Shown here in pieces: positions 1 through 6,163 of a stretch of DNA of 6,163 nt. The DNA is from Ignatzschineria sp. (GTDB lineage: Bacteria; Pseudomonadota; Gammaproteobacteria; Cardiobacteriales; Wohlfahrtiimonadaceae). Below the pieces are notes generated by a model. That model did no database searches. It was not told the DNA's origin and saw only the letters and a list, made by a program, of their open reading frames with translations. The stretch spans positions 1 through 6,163 of the forward strand of contig JASLEF010000083.1 in NCBI GenBank assembly GCA_030151245.1. The letters are read 5' to 3'. Both the position numbers and the translations under genes were made by a program. Numbering within the stretch: position 1 is the first letter of the stretch; the number at the start of each line of letters is the position of its first letter.

Positions 1-1
1 C

Positions 2-3000
2 CTCCTTCATTAAGAATCCAATCTTATCCCATGCCAGTTGAGAGATCTTATCTGAACCATCTTCATTGCCCAATGTAACATTGAGATGCTTCATTAATGC
101 GGAATAAGTTTTAAAATCTAAAGTATCATTAAAAGCAATAAGCTCCTTTAATGAATCTAACCTGTCTTCATCAGTCGGCAAATCACTTTTCACAATTTCG
201 TTATAAGCTATCATTACCCATTCATTTTGAAGCTCTTTAGTCAAAGTATTGTTAGAACATATTCCCCAATAGACGTTATCCCACGTTGCATTAATAACTG
301 GGGTTTGATCATTTTTACGGCGCTCAAGATCATAAGCAAACAGTAACTGACTAAAACTAATATCATTTTCTACTCGACATAATATGTCCTCAAACTTAAT
401 CTGATCAAAATCACTCCTCAAACATATACTTTCATGTTGTTTAATCAGCTTCATTCTCTGATCATTTGAAAGTGATTCATTATTAAACAATTTAATCATC
501 GCTTCATTGGATTCCATCGCTCCCAGTTTTTGCTCTAACAATATATCGTTAACATATTGACTGATATTAGCTTCAATATATTTTCTAAAGTCAGTATCTT
601 TTGTAAAATTCTCAATAATTGCCGTATAGTTCTGGTCTAACAACTGATCTTCAAGTTTTTTGAAAAATTTAAAAATAGATTTAATATTATCTTGATTTAT
701 TTCATAACAATTACTTTCTACTATCTTTTTAAAAATATCATTAGCAAGCTCACCCTGACTACCTTCTCTTGGTTCTGTAAGTTTTATTTTCAATGAGAAA
801 TATTTAAGCCATTGCATTAAATCATCTGTTGTTGAGGGAGAAATATTACTGACTTTATTAACAAAATTAGTAATTGAATTTATCTCTACTATAAAGGCTT
901 CTAAATACGATTTCTCCAAATTCAAATATTTAAGGTCGATCTCATTTTTAGGAAATACAGTAACCATAAAATAGAGGATAAAACTTGATTTAAGCGTCAA
1001 CTCATCTACATCTTTTATGTTTTCTAGAAAAGTATAAAAGGTATTTTTTTCTTGCTTTGTTGTTAACCCCCCAAAAATTTTTTTAAATAGCTCCTGAATA
1101 ATTTGTGAATTTCCTGCACTTTGAGCTCGCTTAATAAAGCTTGCTAGAAACTTTAAATGAAAATTCCCTTCCAATTTAAAATGGACATCAATAATTTTCT
1201 TTAAAAATTCTTGATATTTATTTTTCTGGATTAAAAAAAACATCAAATCAAAATTTAAAATATTCGGATAAATAGAATAATCCTTTCCACCCTGCGATAT
1301 CTCCTTGAGAAAATGCTCAATGAGATCGTTACTTAATTGAATATTAAATGACTTTTCAAATGATACTTTATGGAGTAAAGAATTTTTAAACGATTGTAGA
1401 TTCGGATTTTTCTCATGAGATACAGATATATAAGTAAGATAATCTTCATCTAGATACCCTTCCCTCATTAACATAAAAATCACTGGAGCATTTGACTCTG
1501 CATTATATTCAGAAAAATATTGTTGCTCCCAGTCCTTGTCACCTAAGTCTTCAATTTTTCTTAAAAAATCCTTCAAGGAATACCTACGTTGAATTGAATC
1601 CAGTTCTTTTCTTGCTTGATTCCATTCTCTATCCATTTCTTCATAAACACTATCGTTATCATATGCTTCAGTAAGTTGTAAATCTATATCAGAGAACCTA
1701 TCTTCTATCTCCTTAAATGTCCTATAGATAGCCCCTTTTTGTTCATGTCGATCTCGATTAATCCTGCATAAAATGCTTTCTCGATCTTTAATTAACCCAA
1801 AATCTTCCGGCATTAAATTTTTATAGACTATTAAGGAAAATATTTTCCTAAACTGATCTCTTTTCCCAACAGTTATTGAGTGACTATCTATCCCTTCTTT
1901 AAAAATACTCGCTAATCCTGCGTTATTTAAAAAAATAATGTACTCATTAATGATGTTATTTAAAATCCTTAAATCATTAATACTTTGACTACAATCTGAT
2001 AATAGACTTGTATTTTCATCCAACATCTCCGTAAGAAGAGGCGTTGGAAATGTCTTTTTTAATTGTTCTTTTAAAAGTGTATAGCTAGTGGCATAGTCCA
2101 TTACCGGAATAACAGGAACGATAAAGTCAAAAAACTTCACTCTGTCTTCAGACTTTACAAATAGATCGTCTTTCACCGCATAGATAAATTTAATCGGTCT
2201 TTTTACTTGTCCTGATGCATTAATGAGTTGGTTAAGCTCTCTTAAACGACTTAAAATCTCTATATGCTCTAATCTATCAAGATCTTCAAAGACAACTATG
2301 CTGTAGTCAGTAACTTCAAAGAAATACAATATTTCATCTAAAAAAAGACTCAACGGGGAGGTTACTTTACTCTCCTTAAATACAGCCTTTCCAGACAGCA
2401 AATCTATAGACTCTATATCTTGCTTTGAAAAAAAGCCTTTATTAACAAGATATGTTGAGAAAGAAAATAAAAACCCTCCACTAACAAATAGTAAAAATAA
2501 ATAAAAAGGGTAACTCATAGGTAACAGCTCTTTATCAAAAAAGACTTTACTAATAAAAACCGTTATGACAAAGATAAAGGCAATGCTCAGTACAATATGA
2601 TAAAGCGTTTTATCCCACTCTATTACATCATGCTCGATTCTTTCGAATCGACTTTTGGGTAGATGACTTGGATGAACTTGATGAATCAACTGCTGAAGAA
2701 TTTTCAGCTCTATAGTTTCAAGATCTAGTTTATTACTGTGTCCCTCACATTTATCATCTTTCTTCTGTCCCTCTCCTTTCTTTTTTAAATCAAAAGAAGC
2801 TAAAGATATATTTAGTGCCTTTTTCTGAATACCCGCTTCTTGAATATAGCTCTGAATAACACTACTTTTACCAGCGCCATATCCTCCCGTTACCGCAATA
2901 TTTGTTATATCGGTTTTTGTCATATCTAACGAAAAATCTAGAGCATCTCTATAGGGCTCCAACTCTTCTGAGAGATTTTCCGGCGTTAAGGCATTAAATC

Positions 3001-3013
3001 GTATCTTCCCCAT
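2..3013 (-). CDS. YobI-like (KAP-type) membrane P-loop NTPase, 3' end missing (runs off the left edge)
   Basis: Seen: an uninterrupted frame of 1004 codons from ATG at 3013 to the left edge, checked row by row for in-frame stops and finding none. Residues 8-13 are ALTPEN. Walker A is GGYGAGKS (43-50, lysine 49). LNISLASFD follows at 67-75. Two hydrophobic helices lie at about 137-159 and 169-190. Walker B is VVFEDLDR (240-247). Further blocks are FIYAVKDDLF (276-285), then EDR and FFDFIVPVIP (289-303). Residues ~310-1004 are charged, probably helical, and I recognise no nuclease, protease or other effector motif there. Family knowledge: this layout matches the YobI-like NTPases, related to KAP NTPases, which also insert membrane helices inside the P-loop domain; the KAP family includes the phage-exclusion protein PifA. 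Family members are about 1200 residues as I recall, so perhaps 200 residues are missing. Inference: an inner-membrane ATP-dependent defence or signalling protein, translated with hsdR by coupling. The gene is markedly more A+T-rich than hsdR. The coding call is firm, the family likely, the role unproven. Confidence 0.9.
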   Translation of the reverse strand, partial: MGKIRFNALTPENLSEELEPYRDALDFSLDMTKTDITNIAVTGGYGAGKSSVIQSYIQEAGIQKKALNISLASFDLKKKGEGQKKDDKCEGHSNKLDLETIELKILQQLIHQVHPSHLPKSRFERIEHDVIEWDKTLYHIVLSIAFIFVITVFISKVFFDKELLPMSYPFYLFLLFVSGGFLFSFSTYLVNKGFFSKQDIESIDLLSGKAVFKESKVTSPLSLFLDEILYFFEVTDYSIVVFEDLDRLEHIEILSRLRELNQLINASGQVKRPIKFIYAVKDDLFVKSEDRVKFFDFIVPVIPVMDYATSYTLLKEQLKKTFPTPLLTEMLDENTSLLSDCSQSINDLRILNNIINEYIIFLNNAGLASIFKEGIDSHSITVGKRDQFRKIFSLIVYKNLMPEDFGLIKDRESILCRINRDRHEQKGAIYRTFKEIEDRFSDIDLQLTEAYDNDSVYEEMDREWNQARKELDSIQRRYSLKDFLRKIEDLGDKDWEQQYFSEYNAESNAPVIFMLMREGYLDEDYLTYISVSHEKNPNLQSFKNSLLHKVSFEKSFNIQLSNDLIEHFLKEISQGGKDYSIYPNILNFDLMFFLIQKNKYQEFLKKIIDVHFKLEGNFHLKFLASFIKRAQSAGNSQIIQELFKKIFGGLTTKQEKNTFYTFLENIKDVDELTLKSSFILYFMVTVFPKNEIDLKYLNLEKSYLEAFIVEINSITNFVNKVSNISPSTTDDLMQWLKYFSLKIKLTEPREGSQGELANDIFKKIVESNCYEINQDNIKSIFKFFKKLEDQLLDQNYTAIIENFTKDTDFRKYIEANISQYVNDILLEQKLGAMESNEAMIKLFNNESLSNDQRMKLIKQHESICLRSDFDQIKFEDILCRVENDISFSQLLFAYDLERRKNDQTPVINATWDNVYWGICSNNTLTKELQNEWVMIAYNEIVKSDLPTDEDRLDSLKELIAFNDTLDFKTYSALMKHLNVTLGNEDGSDKISQLAWDKIGFLMKE

Positions 3014-3027
3014 ATCACCCCACCCTC
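3011..3027 (-). promoter_or_regulatory. Translational coupling junction between hsdR and the NTPase gene
   Basis: On the minus strand the hsdR stop and the next start form TGATATG, with one base between TGA (3017-3015) and ATG (3013-3011). A purine-rich GAGGGTGGGG inside the last hsdR codons (GAGG at 3027-3024, 10 bases before the ATG) can serve as the Shine-Dalgarno. Such spacing normally indicates translation re-initiation by ribosomes finishing hsdR, and so co-expression at a linked ratio. There is no room for a promoter between the genes; an internal promoter within hsdR cannot be excluded. Confidence 0.65.
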
Positions 3028-6000
3028 AACGGCAACACTTCTTCCACAATCATCTTCGTATAAGCCTCTTTCACTTCTCGCCAGTAATGAAGTTTTCTAA
3101 CAGGGTTTTCTGTTTGGGCTTTATACTGCTCAAAGTTGGCACTTCTTTTTAAGGCATTTTCACCAGGCTGCTCTTCTAAATCTGGATTGAAGCTTGCGAC
3201 CATGTAACGGAATTCTTCAGGATCGAGCGCCCATTTTTTGGCGAAATTATCCACTAATCTATCTGTTTTCTCCCCTATTTTCTGAGATAGCAGATCCGTG
3301 ACTCGCTTCCCTCGGAACTCTTCCGGCATCGATTTAATTTCTCCCCACAACAGTGACATCATTCCTGCAAGCTGGGGATTTTCTTGTTTTAACGTTTCTA
3401 CGTAATCATCAATCTCTTGATCTGCCACCGCATCTGATTGCATCTCTTTGGGGGCAGATTCTTCAGGAATAAACTCCTGAATTAACGCCACAATATAATT
3501 ATAGTTAATCTCTTCAACGCGATGAGTTTGTAGATCATATTCGATATCTAGCGGTTCTTCTTCCACATCAGAGTTTTTATTCTCTCGCAACTCTTCTAGA
3601 ACATTCACATAAACACCGTGATATTCTTCGATCTCTTGAAAATCAATCGGGAAAATATCTCCCATCATTTCAGGCTTAAAATCTGAATAGACCATTGCCG
3701 AGTTTAAAAATCGATCCAGCTTTTGGAAAGCTCTGACGAAATCTCGCTTCTCTTCTATACTCAGTGCTTCAATCTCTTCCGGCGTTCTAGCTATTAAACG
3801 TAAAGCTTCAATCGCTCCGATCAACTCCTGCTTTGTCTCTTCCCAAATCGGCGCTAACACATAGTTTTCGCCCCCATTTGAATAGAGAAAAAGTGCCTCA
3901 TTAACCTGCTGCTCAAAGTAATGTGGGGTTTGGAAGGTTACAATTTGTCCATAGAGTTTATCCCGATCAAACAGACGATTCGTTCGTGAAAATGCCTGAA
4001 TAATATCGTGCGGTTGCATCGGTGGTCGATCGATAAAGAGTGTAGAAATACAGGGCGCATCAAATCCTGTTAAGAGGCGATCAACCACGATAATCAAATC
4101 AATCTGCTCACTACGTTGATGATAAAGTGTTTTCTTTCTTGCCAAGCGTGCATTCACATTTTGGTTGTAGGCTCTAATCGTTTCTAAAAAAAAAGATTTA
4201 TTGTAAGTCTGATTATAATCTTGCAATGCTTCCTTCATCTTCTCTTGATTTTGAATGGAACTCTCTTCATTTTCAGAGATAGAATATGTGATCGCCACTT
4301 TTGGGAAGTCCGGCAATATTTGACTTGTTCGCTCACTGATTTTGACAATTTCATTGCCGGAAACCACGCTCTTAATCAAGTCATAATACTCTTGTGCAAT
4401 CGCGATACTCGGCACTGTTAAGATTGCACCATACGCGCGACCAACACCACTTTCTGCGGTAAAACCTAATTTTGTACGAGATTTATTGAGAATGAAATCA
4501 ATCACCTGTAAACGATGCTCTTTGGTTTCATAAGCTTCTTTGGGTATGAGCTTTTCCCGCTCAATGCCGCTCAATTTACTGTAATCTTTATCGGGATAGC
4601 GCTTCTCTATAATCTGCTGTAATTCAAGATCATCAAAGGTGTGTTTATACTCCACCTGAAAACCTAGCACCGCACCATCATTAATCGCTTCTTTCACCGT
4701 ATAAGCATGCAGACGATCCCCATATAATTGCTCGGTCGTTCTTGCCAGATTTCCTAATGATGCTCGTTGATTCTCTTCAAATATCGGCGTGCCGGTAAAA
4801 CCATACCAGAGCGAATGATGAAAATAGCGCTCTAACTCTCGCTTCTTCTCCGGCGTTACTGCTCGATGGCATTCATCAACGATAAACGCCAGGCGCTGCG
4901 CTTTAATCTTTTCATATCGTTTTTTCGTCCGCTCGCTCACTTCAGGATTATCAACGCTACTATCCATTCTTCGCATCAGATGATTGAGCTTTTGAATCGT
5001 TGTAATCACCACGGTACGATCATCACTGGCAAGCTTATCAATCAAGTCCTTCACATTGGCGGTTTCATCAATCGATACGGGATCATATTCGGCATAAGAG
5101 GTAAATGAGCTTGTCGTTTGCTGATCTAAATCGACTCTATCCACAATAAAAATGGTTTTATCAATCACCGGAATATGGAGCAGATTACAAGCGACTTTAT
5201 AAGAGGTTAGCGTTTTCCCAGATCCTGTTGTATGCCAAACATAGCCCGATTTTTGCTGAAATGAGGCATCTCTTACCGCTTCAATCGCATGAATTTGATA
5301 AGGTCTTAACAAGATTAAGGCCTCTTTATCCTTATCCGTTACGGAATATTGCATCACCATTCGATGCGCTGCCGGAATCGACAGAACATCTTCTGCAAAT
5401 TGAATATAATCATTCACCGGTTGATTATCGCGAGTCACCCATTTGCTTAAGAATTTTGCATTCAGTGTTTCAAACTGCGCCGCAGCAATATAACGCGTTT
5501 CTGAGGCATTACTCACCACAAACATCTGCAATGTGGAATAGATGCCGGTAAATTTCCCTTCCTTCAGGTATTTTTGAATTTGTCTAAAGCCATCCATAAA
5601 AGGATGCTGCCGGTTTTTAAGCTCAATGTGAATCATCGGCAAACCATTAATCAAGAGTGTGACATCAAAAATTCGATTTCGATCCATCTCCGATTTCTTA
5701 TCAGCACCAAATTGATTCACGACTTCATAAACTGTTTTACCACCGGCAATATGATCTCGGTGAATCACATTTAAACGAATCGTCCCAAGCGAACTATCTT
5801 CACGCTGCACCTCAACTTTTGCGATACCATTTTCACCAGAGAGCCATTTTGCCGCATCAAAGAAGTTAGAAAACTGTAACTGCGTTTGTACTCGGCGAAA
5901 CTCATTATCTGTTAATGGCTTTCCATCTAAGATCGCTAAGTTATTTCGCTCTAAGATCTTACGAAAGTTTTGCCAAAGTGAATCCTCATTAGTTAAATCC

Positions 6001-6095
6001 GGACGATAAGTCCATTGTGATTCGCCGGCAACTAACTGTGCAATTAATCGATCTTCTATCTCTCTTTCACTCGTAAACTTCTTCACTTTTGACAT
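3015..6095 (-). CDS. hsdR: Type I restriction endonuclease subunit R (HsdR), complete
   Basis: This is the motor and nuclease subunit of a type I restriction-modification complex. With HsdM and HsdS it translocates unmodified DNA using ATP and cuts it at a distance. The nuclease domain has D144 and E158-L-K160 (PD-(D/E)XK), followed by a QxxxY motif at Q172-Y176. The helicase motor has a Q-like box LRPYQ (263-267), Walker A TTGSGKT (289-295), DECH (407-410), TGTP (434-437), a motif V-like VDRLLTGFDAP (671-681) and motif VI QAFSRTNR (700-707). The C-terminal ~250 residues are helical and charged, as in EcoR124I-type HsdR, where this region docks onto the methyltransferase. The 1026-residue length is close to EcoR124I HsdR (about 1038), so it looks full length and active. 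The start at 6095 is the first ATG after in-frame stops; a GTG at 6086 is a real alternative because of Shine-Dalgarno spacing. No hsdM or hsdS is visible, so they probably lie upstream. Confidence 0.97.
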   Translation of the reverse strand: MSKVKKFTSEREIEDRLIAQLVAGESQWTYRPDLTNEDSLWQNFRKILERNNLAILDGKPLTDNEFRRVQTQLQFSNFFDAAKWLSGENGIAKVEVQREDSSLGTIRLNVIHRDHIAGGKTVYEVVNQFGADKKSEMDRNRIFDVTLLINGLPMIHIELKNRQHPFMDGFRQIQKYLKEGKFTGIYSTLQMFVVSNASETRYIAAAQFETLNAKFLSKWVTRDNQPVNDYIQFAEDVLSIPAAHRMVMQYSVTDKDKEALILLRPYQIHAIEAVRDASFQQKSGYVWHTTGSGKTLTSYKVACNLLHIPVIDKTIFIVDRVDLDQQTTSSFTSYAEYDPVSIDETANVKDLIDKLASDDRTVVITTIQKLNHLMRRMDSSVDNPEVSERTKKRYEKIKAQRLAFIVDECHRAVTPEKKRELERYFHHSLWYGFTGTPIFEENQRASLGNLARTTEQLYGDRLHAYTVKEAINDGAVLGFQVEYKHTFDDLELQQIIEKRYPDKDYSKLSGIEREKLIPKEAYETKEHRLQVIDFILNKSRTKLGFTAESGVGRAYGAILTVPSIAIAQEYYDLIKSVVSGNEIVKISERTSQILPDFPKVAITYSISENEESSIQNQEKMKEALQDYNQTYNKSFFLETIRAYNQNVNARLARKKTLYHQRSEQIDLIIVVDRLLTGFDAPCISTLFIDRPPMQPHDIIQAFSRTNRLFDRDKLYGQIVTFQTPHYFEQQVNEALFLYSNGGENYVLAPIWEETKQELIGAIEALRLIARTPEEIEALSIEEKRDFVRAFQKLDRFLNSAMVYSDFKPEMMGDIFPIDFQEIEEYHGVYVNVLEELRENKNSDVEEEPLDIEYDLQTHRVEEINYNYIVALIQEFIPEESAPKEMQSDAVADQEIDDYVETLKQENPQLAGMMSLLWGEIKSMPEEFRGKRVTDLLSQKIGEKTDRLVDNFAKKWALDPEEFRYMVASFNPDLEEQPGENALKRSANFEQYKAQTENPVRKLHYWREVKEAYTKMIVEEVLPLRVG
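4186..4194 (-). repeat. Nine-base T homopolymer in hsdR coding strand
   Basis: Nine consecutive A on the given strand read as T9 in hsdR, encoding the S-F-F-L stretch at residues 634-637. This lies between the two RecA-like helicase motif sets, before motifs V and VI. Gain or loss of one base would frameshift the gene and remove motifs V and VI and the C-terminal domain. It is the longest single-base run I see in hsdR. Confidence 0.8.
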
Positions 6096-6096
6096 A

Positions 6097-6101
6097 TCCT
6101 T
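6097..6101 (-). promoter_or_regulatory. Shine-Dalgarno AAGGA for hsdR, unusually close to the ATG
   Basis: The minus strand reads GAAAGGATATG, so AAGGA is separated from the ATG at 6095-6093 by one base, much shorter than the usual 5-10. The same AAGGA lies 10 bases before an in-frame GTG at 6086-6084 (codon 4), a more normal spacing. Initiation may therefore be at the GTG, giving a protein three residues shorter with no loss of any domain. It is the only good ribosome-binding sequence in the 15-base gap between the upstream stop and hsdR. Confidence 0.55.
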
Positions 6102-6110
6102 TCAATAAAA

Positions 6111-6163
6111 CTATAAACTGAAGATCTCTTCAATCCACTTTTGGTATTCACCCTCTTTAGGAT
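6111..6163 (-). CDS. 3' end of an unidentified upstream gene (last 16 codons and stop)
   Basis: One minus-strand frame is open from the right edge to a TAG at 6113-6111 and reads PKEGEYQKWIEEIFSL. It ends 15 bases before the hsdR ATG and is in the same frame as hsdR, separated from it by the TAG and a later TGA. Position and orientation fit the preceding gene of the same operon. In type I loci this could be hsdS, hsdM or an embedded accessory gene. Sixteen residues are too few to assign a family, and I do not recognise them as a typical HsdS or HsdM C-terminus. Another of the three frames is also open across this short stretch, so even the coding call rests mainly on the operon-like spacing. 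Confidence 0.5.
   Translation of the reverse strand, partial: PKEGEYQKWIEEIFSL

Noticed and set aside
1233..1240. A8 run in the NTPase gene as a second phase-variation tract
   Set aside because: Its surroundings are about 13% G+C, and similar 7-base runs occur nearby, so a run of eight is expected from composition.
1492..1674. Plus-strand 60-codon open frame
   Set aside because: It lies entirely opposite the NTPase gene, has no convincing ribosome-binding site or recognisable protein, and looks like an antisense shadow.
2634..2651. Perfect 7-bp inverted repeat (TCGATTC, 4-base loop, GAATCGA) as a terminator or operator
   Set aside because: It lies inside the NTPase coding frame, encodes ordinary residues around SRFERIEH, and has no proper T-run on the minus strand after the stem. 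A 7-bp stem of mixed composition can occur by chance.
2..3013. Interpreting the NTPase gene as a pseudogene because it has no stop in the window
   Set aside because: The frame is open without interruption to the edge, all NTPase motifs are intact, and the missing stop is explained by the window boundary.
4221..5774. Several plus-strand open frames of 66-107 codons opposite hsdR
   Set aside because: All are antisense to an intact, motif-complete hsdR; their translations show no recognisable domain.
6096..6110. A promoter for hsdR in the gap after the upstream gene
   Set aside because: Only 15 bases are available, not enough for -35 and -10 boxes plus a leader; hsdR is more likely transcribed from further upstream.

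Overview
The window carries part of one leftward (minus-strand) operon from a low-G+C bacterium and is almost entirely coding. Read in the direction of transcription, it holds (1) the last 16 codons of an unidentified gene at the right edge, (2) a complete type I restriction endonuclease subunit R gene (hsdR, 3015-6095), and (3) a very long gene that starts one base after the hsdR stop and runs off the left edge (2-3013, at least 1004 codons). Only 15 bases are non-coding between genes 1 and 2, and 1 base between genes 2 and 3. No tRNA, rRNA, CRISPR array, insertion sequence, promoter or convincing terminator was seen.

hsdR is intact. It has a PD-(D/E)XK nuclease site, all the main superfamily 2 helicase motifs and a length typical of the EcoR124I-like (type IC) subfamily. 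HsdR can only restrict together with HsdM and HsdS. Neither is in the window, so they are expected upstream of hsdR, beyond base 6163.

The third gene is the less ordinary part. It encodes a large P-loop NTPase whose first ~310 residues look like the YobI-like / KAP-like membrane NTPases: an N-terminal ALTPEN-type segment, a GGYGAGKS Walker A, two transmembrane helices inserted between Walker A and Walker B, a VVFEDLDR Walker B, and downstream YAVKDD and FFDFIVPVIP blocks. The remaining ~700 visible residues are charged, probably helical and unrecognised. KAP-type NTPases include the phage-exclusion protein PifA, and YobI-like NTPases have been predicted to act in biological conflict. Tight coupling to hsdR therefore suggests a membrane-associated accessory defence protein carried with a restriction-modification system. 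That role is inference.

The organism cannot be fixed from this sequence. Base composition changes at the hsdR/NTPase junction: parts of the NTPase gene are extremely A+T-rich, while hsdR is usually near 35-43% G+C in sampled rows. This is consistent with a modular defence locus assembled by horizontal transfer. A low-G+C gammaproteobacterium is a weak guess only.
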